Shown here: positions 54,991-63,895 of the stretch, in pieces
Layout of the letters: each line of letters opens with the position of its first letter
Position numbering within the stretch: position 1 is the first letter of the stretch
Origin: Sinobacterium caligoides
GTDB taxonomy: Bacteria; Pseudomonadota; Gammaproteobacteria; Pseudomonadales; Sinobacteriaceae
DNA: 64,000 bases
Assembly (NCBI RefSeq): GCF_003752585.1
Contig: NZ_RKHR01000004.1
Location: forward strand, 1,272,054-1,336,053
Direction of reading: 5' to 3'
Program-made: the position numbers and the translations under genes
The notes under the pieces: generated by a model
What the model was told of the DNA's origin: nothing
What the model saw: the letters and a program-made list of their open reading frames with translations, nothing else
Database searches by the model: none

Positions 54991-55865
54991 TCAGCCGCCC
55001 AGCCACCGCGCAAAAAAGCGGCCTTCAGCATCTCAAGCCGGCGCTCTGGCTCGCACCACTGGTGCTATTCTTCGCCCTGTTTCAGCTCGCGCCCATGGGC
55101 TGGGTGCTGATTAACAGCTTTATCTACGACGGTGAGTTCGCCCTCGACAACTATCTCGAGGTACTCGACTCGGCCTTCATGATGCAGGGCTTTAGCAACA
55201 GCCTGTGGTTGGCCGTGTGGTCGAGCATCATCGGCCTGGCCATTGCCACCCTGTTGGTCGCCTCGCTGCGCCGTATCGATTCCAAGATTCGCGACGGCGT
55301 CATCGCCTTCACCAACATGAGCAGCAACTTCGCCGGCGTGCCCCTGGCCTTTGCCTTTATCATCATCCTCGGCACCAACGGCGCCATCACCTTGCTCCTC
55401 AAGCAGTACGGCTTGCTCGGTGACTTCGACCTCTACGGCAAGTGGGGACTGCTAACGATTTACATCTACTTCCAAATTCCACTGGCGGTGCTGCTACTCT
55501 ACCCCGCCTTCGACGCCCTCAGTGACGACTGGCAAGCCGCCGCCGCACTGCTCGGCGCCAGCAACCGACAGTACTGGGGCAAAGTCGCCCTGCCGGTCTT
55601 ATCGCCCGCCCTGCTCGGTACCTTCATCATCTTGATCGCCAACGCAATCGGTGCCTATGCCAGTGTCTACGCACTGACCGCCGGCAATTACAACGTCATC
55701 ACCGTGCGCATCGCCAGCCTGGTCTCCGGCGACATGTTCCTAGAGCCCAACCTCGCCGCTGCGATCTCCGTCGTGTTAATGGCCATCCTGGCGTTTATCA
55801 CCGCGATTAATCAATGGCTGATCAGCAAGAGCTACGCAGGAAAGAAAGCCCATGCAAAACAGTAA
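54987..55865 (+). CDS. ABC importer permease 1 of the organophosphate operon
   Basis: The 292-residue permease has about six helices and the coupling motif DDWQAAAALLGASNRQYWGK typical of binding-protein-dependent permeases. It starts within the stop of the phosphodiesterase gene (ATGA) and overlaps the second permease by 14 nt. The two-permease layout matches PhnU/PhnV and similar importers. Confidence 0.88.
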   Translation: MISRPATAQKSGLQHLKPALWLAPLVLFFALFQLAPMGWVLINSFIYDGEFALDNYLEVLDSAFMMQGFSNSLWLAVWSSIIGLAIATLLVASLRRIDSKIRDGVIAFTNMSSNFAGVPLAFAFIIILGTNGAITLLLKQYGLLGDFDLYGKWGLLTIYIYFQIPLAVLLLYPAFDALSDDWQAAAALLGASNRQYWGKVALPVLSPALLGTFIILIANAIGAYASVYALTAGNYNVITVRIASLVSGDMFLEPNLAAAISVVLMAILAFITAINQWLISKSYAGKKAHAKQ

Positions 55866-56640
55866 TAGCCGCTACCACAAAGCCGTTGTCTACAGCATCG
55901 TCGGCGTGATGCTTATTCCCATCCTCGCCACCCTGCTCTACTCGTTTGCCTCCAGCTGGGGCGCGACCATTCTACCCGATGGTTTCACCTTAGACTGGTA
56001 CCAACAGCTGCTTACCGACCCCCGCTTCTTGCAAGCCTTTGGTCGCTCGCTGTTTGTCTGTATCGCCTCGTTGGCGCTGAGCGTGGTGTTAATTCTACCG
56101 GCGATCTTTGTGGTGTTTTATTACTTTCCGAAACTCGATAAAGTGATGAACATTATGATCCTGCTGCCGTTTGCCGTGCCACCGGTAGTGTCCTCGGTCG
56201 GCCTGCTACAGCTGTATGCCGACAGCGACATCGCCCTGGTCGGTACCCCCTGGATTCTGATCGGCACCTACTTCACCATCGCCCTGCCGTTTATGTACCG
56301 GGCCATCTCCAATAGCTTTGCCGCCATCAACCTGCACGACCTGATGGACGCCGCTCACCTGCTCGGTGCCAGCACCAGCCAGGCCTTTTTGCGAATCATC
56401 TTACCGAACCTGAAGAAGGGACTGATGTCATCGCTGTTCCTCTCCTTCTCGTTCCTGCTCGGTGAGTTCGTGTTTGCCAACATCTTAGTCGGCACCCGCT
56501 ACGAAACCCTGCAAATCTATCTCTACAACACCCGTCAGACCAGCGGCCACTTCACCTCTGCGCTGGTAATGACCTACTTCCTGTTTATTTTCTTATTAAC
56601 TTGGCTGGCCAGTCGCTTCAGCCGGGGAGCCGAATCATGA
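55852..56640 (+). CDS. ABC importer permease 2 of the organophosphate operon
   Basis: The 262-residue permease has the coupling loop HDLMDAAHLLGASTSQAFLR and about six helices. It overlaps permease 1 by 14 nt and the ATPase by 4 nt, which indicates tight translational coupling. Equivalent to PhnV-type subunits. Confidence 0.88.
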   Translation: MQNSNSRYHKAVVYSIVGVMLIPILATLLYSFASSWGATILPDGFTLDWYQQLLTDPRFLQAFGRSLFVCIASLALSVVLILPAIFVVFYYFPKLDKVMNIMILLPFAVPPVVSSVGLLQLYADSDIALVGTPWILIGTYFTIALPFMYRAISNSFAAINLHDLMDAAHLLGASTSQAFLRIILPNLKKGLMSSLFLSFSFLLGEFVFANILVGTRYETLQIYLYNTRQTSGHFTSALVMTYFLFIFLLTWLASRFSRGAES

Positions 56641-57656
56641 GCTATGTAACTGCCCAACACCTAACCAAACGCTTTGGCGACAATACTGTCTTTGAAGACG
56701 TCGCCTTCAGCATCGAACAGGGCGAATTCATCACCCTGCTAGGCCCCAGCGGCTGCGGTAAGTCGACGCTGCTACGCAGTCTCGCCGGCCTCAACCCGGT
56801 CGACGGCGGCATCATCAAGGTCGACGGTGAAGACATCACCCACCTATCGCCGCAACAGCGCGGCATTGGCATGGTGTTTCAGTCCTACGCGCTGTTTCCG
56901 AACATGACTGTGCAGGGCAATATCGCCTTTGGCTTAAAAATGAAAAAACTCAGCGCCGATGTCGTCGAGCGCGAGGTCGCCAAAGTGATCGAGCTGGTCG
57001 ACCTCACCGGCAAAGAAAAACACTACCCACACCAACTCTCTGGCGGTCAGCGTCAGCGCGTGGCACTGGCCCGCGCCCTCGTCGTCAAGCCGCGCATTCT
57101 ACTGCTCGACGAACCGCTGTCGGCGCTGGATGCCAAAATTCGTAAACACCTGCGCCAGCAGATTCGCGATATCCAGAAAGAGATGAACCTGACCACCATC
57201 TTCGTCACCCACGATCAAGAAGAGGCGATGATCATGTCCGATCGCATCTTCCTAATGAACAAAGGCGAGATCGTGCAAGCGGGGACGCCGGAAGAAATTT
57301 ACACCCACCCGGCCAACGAATTTGTCGCCGGCTTTATGGGCCATTACAACCTGGTCGACGCCGACAAGGCCAAGCAATTATTTAATATCGACAGCGAATC
57401 GAAAGTGGCGATCCGCCCCGAATCTATCTACGTCAAAGAACAGGGCCGCCACTACGGCAGCCACATCTCGGCGCCGCAAATCGGCACCATAAAAAATCAC
57501 CAGCTGCTCGGCAACGTCATTCGCTACCAGGTTGACGTCGACGACTGCGAGCTTACCGTCGACCTATTAAACCGCTCCTCTGAGCGCCTCGTCGCCAACG
57601 GCAGTCAGCTTGAACTGCTGTTTAATCTTAACGAAATTCAGCCCGTGCGAGCCTAA
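56637..57656 (+). CDS. ABC importer ATP-binding protein of the organophosphate operon
   Basis: The 339-residue ATPase has Walker A GPSGCGKSTLLRS, Q-loop FQSYALFPNM, signature LSGGQRQRVALARAL, Walker B ILLLDEPLSALDAK, H-loop VTHDQEEAM and a C-terminal TOBE-like domain (about 240-339). ATG at 56637 overlaps the permease stop as ATGA; the in-frame start 12 codons earlier lies inside the permease and is rejected. It precedes the HAD-IB gene by one base. Confidence 0.92.
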   Translation: MSYVTAQHLTKRFGDNTVFEDVAFSIEQGEFITLLGPSGCGKSTLLRSLAGLNPVDGGIIKVDGEDITHLSPQQRGIGMVFQSYALFPNMTVQGNIAFGLKMKKLSADVVEREVAKVIELVDLTGKEKHYPHQLSGGQRQRVALARALVVKPRILLLDEPLSALDAKIRKHLRQQIRDIQKEMNLTTIFVTHDQEEAMIMSDRIFLMNKGEIVQAGTPEEIYTHPANEFVAGFMGHYNLVDADKAKQLFNIDSESKVAIRPESIYVKEQGRHYGSHISAPQIGTIKNHQLLGNVIRYQVDVDDCELTVDLLNRSSERLVANGSQLELLFNLNEIQPVRA

Positions 57657-57657
57657 C

Positions 57658-58326
57658 ATGTCGACACCTCTATACGTCTTTGATATGGACGAAACACTCA
57701 TCGACGCCGACTGCGCGATGCTGTGGAACCAATTTTTAGTCGAGCAAGGTATCGTCACCGATGCCAACTTCCTGGCTGAAGACGAGCGCCTGATGGCCCT
57801 CTATGCCGAGGGTAAAATGAACATGGATGACTACCTGCAATTCTCGATGGCACCGCTGGCCAAGATGCCCATCGCGCAGGTACAAAAACTCGCCGCCGCC
57901 TGTGTTGAGGAAAAAATTCTCAGCAAACAATTTATCGAATCAAAACCGTTAATTGCCCAGCTGCAGCGTAATGGCATCGACTGCGTGATCATCTCCGCCA
58001 GCGTCACCTTTATCGTTGAAGCCGTCGGCCGCCGCTTAGGCATCGCCACCGCCCTCGGCATCGACGTGGCCGAACACCAGGGCTGCTACAGCGCAGAGGT
58101 CGTCGGTGTGCCCAGCTACCGCGAAGGCAAAGTGACCCGCTTAAAGCAATGGCTGCAAACACAGCCCAAACACTACAGTGAGATTCATTTTTACACCGAC
58201 TCAATCAACGACCTGCCGCTGTGCGAATACGCCGACCACACCTACCTGGTCAACCCCTGCCGCCAACTGCGCGCCCACGCCGACCAGCCAAATTGGACGG
58301 TACTGAACTGGCACAGCGCGGTATAA
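57658..58326 (+). CDS. HAD subfamily IB phosphatase
   Basis: The 222-residue product has all HAD motifs: DMDETLIDADC (I), VIISAS (II), a Lys in YREGKVTRLKQWL (III) and YTDSINDLPLCEY (IV). Subfamily IB includes phosphoserine and phosphoethanolamine-type phosphatases. Being last gene of the importer operon, one base after the ATPase, it probably cleaves the phosphomonoester left after the phosphodiesterase step. Its 3' end from base 58172 is repeated at the right edge of the window, marking the likely insertion site of the Hachiman island. Confidence 0.85.
   Translation: MSTPLYVFDMDETLIDADCAMLWNQFLVEQGIVTDANFLAEDERLMALYAEGKMNMDDYLQFSMAPLAKMPIAQVQKLAAACVEEKILSKQFIESKPLIAQLQRNGIDCVIISASVTFIVEAVGRRLGIATALGIDVAEHQGCYSAEVVGVPSYREGKVTRLKQWLQTQPKHYSEIHFYTDSINDLPLCEYADHTYLVNPCRQLRAHADQPNWTVLNWHSAV
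58172..58276 (+). repeat. Left copy of long direct repeat (3' part of the HAD-IB gene)
   Basis: This stretch is repeated at 63896-64000 with 103 of 105 identical bases. The two differences (58179 T to C, 58248 G to A in the right copy) are third-codon positions and silent. The repeat continues past the window edge. It is a candidate attachment-type sequence. Confidence 0.9.
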
Positions 58327-58703
58327 GACTCAACATCGGCGGCAGGATGCTGCCGATGCACCCACAACATGGCTATCAATCTGCGTAGCTGTATTGCAAA
58401 ACCCTGCCATGATATCCAGCACCGCTCCCCTCGGCGTTTACCCCACTATTACCGAATCATTAAATAATTAGCTTGGCACACCTGATCGTAGGATGGAACC
58501 TCGAGAAAGGGTAAATAAGGATTGAAATAACAAGGGGTTGAGGTAGTATCGGGGGAATATAAATAATGAAAGTATATATGCTGGTGTCTTATACAAATGT
58601 TAGCAAGTAATTCAACAGGTGTACTGTACATAAGCGCATCAAGCTTAATAAAGAAATAAAAGGTAGCTAGCGACAATTATTGTTGTAGCGATAAAATAAG
58701 TTT
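58327..58703. other. Junction region: start of the AT-rich island (377 bp)
   Basis: After the hairpin the sequence changes around 58440 to AT-rich DNA that continues through the Hachiman genes. No supported gene. A possible hamA promoter lies in the A/T-rich stretch 58600-58690, but no clear -35/-10 pair was chosen. Confidence 0.5.
58334..58358 (+). terminator. Hairpin after the HAD-IB gene
   Basis: CATCGGC (58334-58340) pairs with GCCGATG (58352-58358). An alternative inner stem GGCAG/CTGCC is also possible. It lies 7 nt after the stop codon and has no T-run. Possible end of the importer operon. Confidence 0.4.
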
Positions 58704-59534
58704 ATGGCAAAAGTTAATAAAAAGTCAGAACAAAGCAAATTAATTGGAGAACATCCAACTTCTGGCGTTTTCTTTGATTGGTTTGAATGCGAAGACACAC
58801 CAACAACAGCTGAAAAAAAACATCGAAAGTTAACAAATAAAGGTCTCGCAAGTGGCGCTATTGTTGATTATTTGTCTGACAGAATATTAAAACACCATGC
58901 CACTTCATTACAACTAGCAAGAATAGAACAAAAGAAAAAAATATTAGAGAAACATGATTTTACTGATTACATGGAAGGTAGAGTTCCATTTCCGATTAAA
59001 TCAGCTACAACACAGAAAGGTAATCTTGGTGAGATAATCTTAGGTGAATATTTAAGCGCATCTACGGGCTTAGAATTATTAGTTTATAAACTTCATTACA
59101 ACCCTAACATAGAGCAGTCTATGAAAGGGGATGACATTTTACTCTTTGAAAAAGACAATATCCAGAGCAATATTATTATGGGGGAAGCTAAGTTCAGGAC
59201 AACTAAAAGCAAGCAAGCTCTAGATGATATAGTTAGTTCTTTATTAACAAAAAATTTACCTATTTCCTTAACTTTTGTTTGCAATAGACTAGAAGAAATG
59301 GGGGCGGTTGATCTATCTAATGAAATTGATGACCTCATTTCCAATATTCACAAGTCTAAAACGCCTATCACTTATGTTGGCTTTTATCACAGTGATATTA
59401 ATGTTTATAAAACTATAGAGAAGCATTTAAAATCTGAGAATGAGAACCTTGTAGTAATTTCCTTTGGGGAAGACAATCCAGCGAAACTAGTGAAAGATAG
59501 TTTTGCAGAAGCATTAAAAATGATAATGGACTAA
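58704..59534 (+). CDS. hamA: Hachiman anti-phage system protein HamA (DUF1837 nuclease)
   Basis: The 276-residue product shows the DUF1837 pattern with a PD-(D/E)XK nuclease core: Glu110 in KGNLGEIILGEYL, Asp143/144 in MKGDDILLF and Glu161-x-Lys163 in IMGEAKFRT. HamA is the effector nuclease of Hachiman, held in check by the HamB helicase until infection. It is AT-rich, unlike the flanking genes, and is followed 2 nt later by hamB, as in known Hachiman loci. Confidence 0.88.
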   Translation: MAKVNKKSEQSKLIGEHPTSGVFFDWFECEDTPTTAEKKHRKLTNKGLASGAIVDYLSDRILKHHATSLQLARIEQKKKILEKHDFTDYMEGRVPFPIKSATTQKGNLGEIILGEYLSASTGLELLVYKLHYNPNIEQSMKGDDILLFEKDNIQSNIIMGEAKFRTTKSKQALDDIVSSLLTKNLPISLTFVCNRLEEMGAVDLSNEIDDLISNIHKSKTPITYVGFYHSDINVYKTIEKHLKSENENLVVISFGEDNPAKLVKDSFAEALKMIMD

Positions 59535-59536
59535 TT

Positions 59537-62500
59537 GTGAATATAGATAAAGCACGGGAATTATTTGCTGAATTTGAGAGTGATGGCTTTGTACAAAACT
59601 TGATAGCGCAATCGAGTGCAAAAAATATATTATTAGAAGTAAAAGAATCTGAAGAAAATTTCCCAAATTTTACTGATGGGCTAGATGAAAGAATAACTGG
59701 AATAGCATTTACATATCTTTCAATTGGGTGTGCCTTAAGGGAGAAAGGTGAAAATAGTGACACTGCTAGCACTGCTTTTGAAAAAGCAGGAGACATTATT
59801 CACTACATTAATTCACCTGATAGCATTAATAATGACAATAGCAATTTTTTACTAGTTATTAGCAGCTTATCTTTTTACTTGGCAGCGCAATACTCCAAAT
59901 CTTTCATTGTTATAAAAAAAGCTGAGGCCACCTCACCACTAATTAACTTAGTTAGTTGCTTTTTAAAAAAAGATTTCAAGAATTTACTTCATGAAATAAA
60001 TAAAGTTCAGTTAAACGATGAATATTTAGATGACTCAATTAGCCAGCTTGAGGACGAACTAGAGAAAAACAGCAAGTATTACTCAGCCATATTATCTAAA
60101 GCTCTTAACTTGATCTTAGAATATATTTATTCAGGTAAAGAAGAGTTTCTCGCCATTGCTAAAGACTATATAAATGACATCAAAGAGTTATCATCTATTG
60201 ATGAAGAACCAGTTACTTGGTGGATAGCTCGACTATTAATCATTTTGATAAACACGTTTTATAAATACTCATTCTGGAGCGTCTTACCTAAATTAATTGA
60301 ACATAAAATAACTGATAATTATGTGACTCAATTAGCCTTAAACGACCCACCAATAACAGAAATGTTTTATGCACAATATAACGCAGTACAAGCTATGCAG
60401 AACTCTTCTGAAATCGTACTTAGCTTGCCTACTAGTAGTGGTAAAACCAGAATTTCAGAAATTGCTATTTTAGAAGCACTGGTTAATAACCCGAACTCTA
60501 AAGTACTCTACCTTGCACCATTTCGTTCATTATCTTATGAAGTAGAAGAGTCAATGGATAAAATGTTCTCACCTTTAGGTTTCACAACGACATTATTATA
60601 TGGAGGGGGGCAATACAGTAAATTAGATAAAGCCTTGATCGAAAATTCAAATGTAATTATAGCCACGCCTGAAAAAGCTAAGGCAATTATAAGAGCAGAT
60701 GAAGATATAGCCAATGGTATAGATTTATTAATTATAGATGAAGGTCACTTGCTTGGCGCAGATGAAAGGTTAATTAAAATTGAGCTTTTTATTGAGGAGC
60801 TTAAACATCATATTAAGAAAAATGATGGCAAAATTATTTTATTGTCTGCGGTATTACCTAACACAAAAGACATATCGAAATGGATTTCTAATGACGAAAA
60901 CAATATCTATGAAACAGATAAGACAATTGCTAACAAAAGATTTGGGATTGCAAAATGGACGCATGCTAAAAATATAAATATAGAGTGGTTAGGTGAACCA
61001 AAATCATTTAATCAGAACTTTATTGAAAAGTTTCTACCGCCAAAAGCAAGAACAAAATATTTCCCAAGCAATAAAGGTGAGGGGATAGCTTCATTAGCTT
61101 TAAAGGTATCCCAATCAGGGACTGTATTGTTATTTGTAGCACAGGCTCGGTATGTTCTGACTAGTGCTCGGAGAGTACTTAAAGCAATGGGTGGGACAGT
61201 TAAAAAGCATAGTTATCGAAATGTAAACCTTCTTGAGACGTTCAAACTAGCTTGCTGCGAAGCTGGAGCTGAAGAGATATTTACGTTAGCTGAATATGGT
61301 GTTCTTTGCCATTTTGGAAAATTACCAACAGAAGTTAGAGTCCTCATAGAGCAATTAATGCGCTCGGAAAAGGTAAAAGTAATTGTTTCTACCTCTAGTC
61401 TTGGACAAGGTGTAAACATTGGTATATCTACGGTGATATTCTCTGATGTATTTATGAATCACCAAGAAGAAAGAAGAATAGGCTCAAAAGATTTTTGGAA
61501 TATTGCAGGCCGAGCAGGACGCGCTTTTTCTGATATTGAAGGTAAAGTTTTATACTGTATAGATGAAACAAACTGGAGCAAAGAGCGAGATCTTCAACTT
61601 TGTGAATCATATTTTGATATTTCTAAAATGGAGCACGCACAAAGCGGTCTATTGGCTATGATCAAGACATTAAAAAGTGTTGCAGCTAGATGCAAGGTTA
61701 GTTTTGATTTGTTATTAGAATTAGTAGCTGATAATGATTTTTCAACATTAAAAGAGGGGGATAGAGATTATTCCTCTAACTTTATAGAGATTTTTGATTG
61801 GCTCGATGACACATTACTTGCTTTAGATTACAAAAATAACGCATCCCTCAGCGCAGACCCTTCAAGTTGGATTGACGATGTATTTCGTTGTTCTCTTGCC
61901 CATATTCAGGCTGAAAAGGATGAAGAAGTATCGCAAGATGAGGTGATTGAATTTCTTAAACGTAGAAATAAAGCAGTAGTTAAAATGGCTGGCGACCCTT
62001 CAAATTGGGAAAGCATCGTAAAGTCAGGAATACCATTGAGTTCTTCGACAGTATTAGATAATTATATAGACCATATCAAGGAAATAACTACTATATATAA
62101 TGAATCAGACAAAGGTGTTAATAACCTCATTGAATTTTCAAAATGTATTGAAAACTTGATTCAGAAAATGCCTACTGTTTCTTTTAAACATCGTTTTGAT
62201 GACGGAGAAATAAATAAGGTTCGTGAGAAGTGGTTAAGTGCAGCACCACTTTCTGAAATAACAGATTTTGAAAATGGTCAGGAAATTTGTGTTTCTTATT
62301 TTTCGATGACATTACCTTGGGCGATTAACGCAATTGTAAGAAAATTATATGATTTAGGTTTAGACGAAGAAGCTGAACTAATGGAAGAGTTGGCTTTATA
62401 TAGTGAAGTTGGTGTTCCCAATATCGATGCAATTCAGATTTATTTGACTGGAGTCAAATCTAGGGTTGCTGCTTTAGATTTGAGCAGTGTTTTAAGTGGT

Positions 62501-62863
62501 AAAATGAAAGGTATTAACAAATCAAAATTACTTGACTTGCTAAACAAACACAAAATAGATATTGAGTTATTTTGTACTGAGACTACACTTAAATGGGTTG
62601 AATTATTTGATATTGGATTATCTAAAGAAGTTAATATACCCATTACTGAAATCGTTGATTTTACGCTAACTGAACCTACGAAGAGTGCAATATTAAATGT
62701 TAGAAAATTTAATAATAAGCTTTATTTATGTAGCCCTGACTTTGAAGATAAAATAGCAATTACATCCTCAAAAGACTTACCTTTTGAGGATGTATCAAAT
62801 AACTCCAAAGTTTTTTTTGGTCGCAATGGGAAGATTTGGGAAATGAAAGTTAGGGGTCAGTAA
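59537..62863 (+). CDS. hamB: Hachiman anti-phage system helicase HamB
   Basis: The 1108-residue superfamily 2 helicase has an N-terminal region of about 275 residues. Walker A LPTSSGKT is at about 298-304, motif II DEGH at 401-404, the Ia-like LAPFRSLSYEVEE at about 327-339, motif V SSLGQGVNI and motif VI NIAGRAGRA near 655. A long C-terminal part follows. It starts at GTG two bases after hamA. HamB senses aberrant DNA and releases HamA to destroy DNA in infected cells. Only these two genes are recognisable defence genes in the island. Confidence 0.88.
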   Translation: MNIDKARELFAEFESDGFVQNLIAQSSAKNILLEVKESEENFPNFTDGLDERITGIAFTYLSIGCALREKGENSDTASTAFEKAGDIIHYINSPDSINNDNSNFLLVISSLSFYLAAQYSKSFIVIKKAEATSPLINLVSCFLKKDFKNLLHEINKVQLNDEYLDDSISQLEDELEKNSKYYSAILSKALNLILEYIYSGKEEFLAIAKDYINDIKELSSIDEEPVTWWIARLLIILINTFYKYSFWSVLPKLIEHKITDNYVTQLALNDPPITEMFYAQYNAVQAMQNSSEIVLSLPTSSGKTRISEIAILEALVNNPNSKVLYLAPFRSLSYEVEESMDKMFSPLGFTTTLLYGGGQYSKLDKALIENSNVIIATPEKAKAIIRADEDIANGIDLLIIDEGHLLGADERLIKIELFIEELKHHIKKNDGKIILLSAVLPNTKDISKWISNDENNIYETDKTIANKRFGIAKWTHAKNINIEWLGEPKSFNQNFIEKFLPPKARTKYFPSNKGEGIASLALKVSQSGTVLLFVAQARYVLTSARRVLKAMGGTVKKHSYRNVNLLETFKLACCEAGAEEIFTLAEYGVLCHFGKLPTEVRVLIEQLMRSEKVKVIVSTSSLGQGVNIGISTVIFSDVFMNHQEERRIGSKDFWNIAGRAGRAFSDIEGKVLYCIDETNWSKERDLQLCESYFDISKMEHAQSGLLAMIKTLKSVAARCKVSFDLLLELVADNDFSTLKEGDRDYSSNFIEIFDWLDDTLLALDYKNNASLSADPSSWIDDVFRCSLAHIQAEKDEEVSQDEVIEFLKRRNKAVVKMAGDPSNWESIVKSGIPLSSSTVLDNYIDHIKEITTIYNESDKGVNNLIEFSKCIENLIQKMPTVSFKHRFDDGEINKVREKWLSAAPLSEITDFENGQEICVSYFSMTLPWAINAIVRKLYDLGLDEEAELMEELALYSEVGVPNIDAIQIYLTGVKSRVAALDLSSVLSGKMKGINKSKLLDLLNKHKIDIELFCTETTLKWVELFDIGLSKEVNIPITEIVDFTLTEPTKSAILNVRKFNNKLYLCSPDFEDKIAITSSKDLPFEDVSNNSKVFFGRNGKIWEMKVRGQ

Positions 62864-62932
62864 TAAGTTCTATAGCTATTTATGACGGGAATCAGGATTT
62901 AGTACTTTAGGGTAAGAGCATAATCGTCAAAT

Positions 62933-62948
62933 TAACTAAGACACCCAT
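62933..62948. repeat. 16-bp direct repeat, left copy
   Basis: TAACTAAGACACCCAT, repeated exactly at 63872-63887. In this copy the motif is the loop side of a TAACTA/TAGTTA hairpin. TGGGTGTCT at 63000-63008 is the inverse of its AGACACCCA core. Confidence 0.88.
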
Positions 62949-63218
62949 AGTTATTATGTCGCATATATACAATTATATTGCACTTAGAGACGGTGAAGGT
63001 GGGTGTCTGGATAAGCTCTAACCTTGCTTATACCAGCCATCTATCGGCACCACCACTCCCCACCATAGCCATCGTAAACCCTACCAGCTATCAGCCTCTT
63101 GTAACTTTCCATCCAGCCATTAGTACGGTACTGTATCCCTCAAATAATTAACAACACAGCTTAGCGGCAGTTAGCATGGACTTACTTCACAATCAGCAAC
63201 AATACACCAAGCCCAGCT

Positions 63219-63291
63219 ATAACAAGCCAAGCAGCATCACCAGCAAAGCTGGCTGGACTTCGCTGAGCTCAGCCGCTGTAGGCAGCGTTAT
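63219..63291 (+). other. Candidate attC (integron cassette recombination) site
   Basis: A 73-nt imperfect palindrome ends in ATAAC (63219-63223) and GTTAT (63287-63291), with matching GCC and CAGC patches on both arms. A perfect GCTGAGCTCAGC palindrome (63262-63273) lies within. Size and outer ATAAC/GTTAT arms are typical of attC sites, and GCTGAGCTC matches the conserved arm sequence of environmental cassettes. It directly precedes a short orphan gene. The GTTATGT end deviates from GTTRRRY, so the call is tentative. Confidence 0.42.
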
Positions 63292-63306
63292 GTTACAAGG
63301 TAAAGC

Positions 63307-63837
63307 ATGAAGAAAGCATCAAGATTTATGCCCAAGTATGAGCCCAGAAAAGCAAGTAAACCTGCTTTGATTGGTCTACTTGCAATTGCTATGGTTATTA
63401 CTATTTACCAGCCTATGTATCTTGTGGTTCTTGCAGGCATAGCTTTAATTCTAATTGTTTGGAGTAAAATCGATCAGCCAAAAGTTGAGAAACATTTCTT
63501 AGCTTTGTGCAAAGAGCGGGGTCGTTTATCTATTTGTGAGTTCGCGAGGGAGTTTGATCCTAAGGTAGTAGATACCTGGATCATTCGGGCTGTTTATGAG
63601 CAACTTCAAGCAGCGCTTCCTACAAGGCAAAATGTTCCTATCAAAGCTATGGACAGTTTATTTGATACTTTGATGCTTGATGAAGATGATCTAAATTTAG
63701 ATTTATCAAAGGAAATCGCACAACGAACAGGCCGAAGCCTTGAGAGCTACGAAAGTAACCCATACTACGGCAAAGTAACCACAGCGCGTAATCTGGTATT
63801 ATTTTTTAACCATCAGGCCCGTATAAGTGCAACGTAA
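63307..63837 (+). CDS. Cassette-like gene: membrane-anchored protein of unknown function
   Basis: The 176-residue product has two close hydrophobic helices (about 20-55, PALIGLLAIAMVITIYQP and LVVLAGIALILIVW). A soluble part follows with a helical acidic segment (LDEDDLNLDLSKEIAQRTG). No family was recognised. ATG follows AAGG by 6 nt. The gene is tightly flanked by an attC-like palindrome upstream, and TAACAAGGCGCTG, a typical attC beginning, starts at the stop codon. It resembles a single gene cassette, with its downstream attC apparently truncated. Confidence 0.62.
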   Translation: MKKASRFMPKYEPRKASKPALIGLLAIAMVITIYQPMYLVVLAGIALILIVWSKIDQPKVEKHFLALCKERGRLSICEFAREFDPKVVDTWIIRAVYEQLQAALPTRQNVPIKAMDSLFDTLMLDEDDLNLDLSKEIAQRTGRSLESYESNPYYGKVTTARNLVLFFNHQARISAT

Positions 63838-63871
63838 CAAGGCGCTGTTGTCGGAATACAATTACTAACAA

Positions 63872-63887
63872 TAACTAAGACACCCAT
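63872..63887. repeat. 16-bp direct repeat, right copy, abutting the duplicated HAD-IB segment
   Basis: TAACTAAGACACCCAT, identical to 62933-62948. Eight bases later the repeated HAD-IB 3' sequence begins, so this motif marks the right boundary of the island. Confidence 0.88.
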
Positions 63888-63895
63888 CGTTAAAT

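Larger units (their letters stand above)
62864..63306. other. Intergenic region with repeats and an attC-like site (443 bp)
   Basis: It contains a TAACTA-agacaccca-TAGTTA hairpin at 62933-62953, its 16-bp motif repeated at 63872, a complementary TGGGTGTCT at 63000-63008, and an attC-like palindrome at 63219-63291 before the cassette-like gene. No gene was supported. Confidence 0.6.

Noticed and set aside
58449-58676. Minus-strand frame of 75 codons in the AT-rich junction.
   Set aside because: Low-complexity aromatic-rich translation, no ribosome-binding site seen, and it lies in the probable hamA promoter region.
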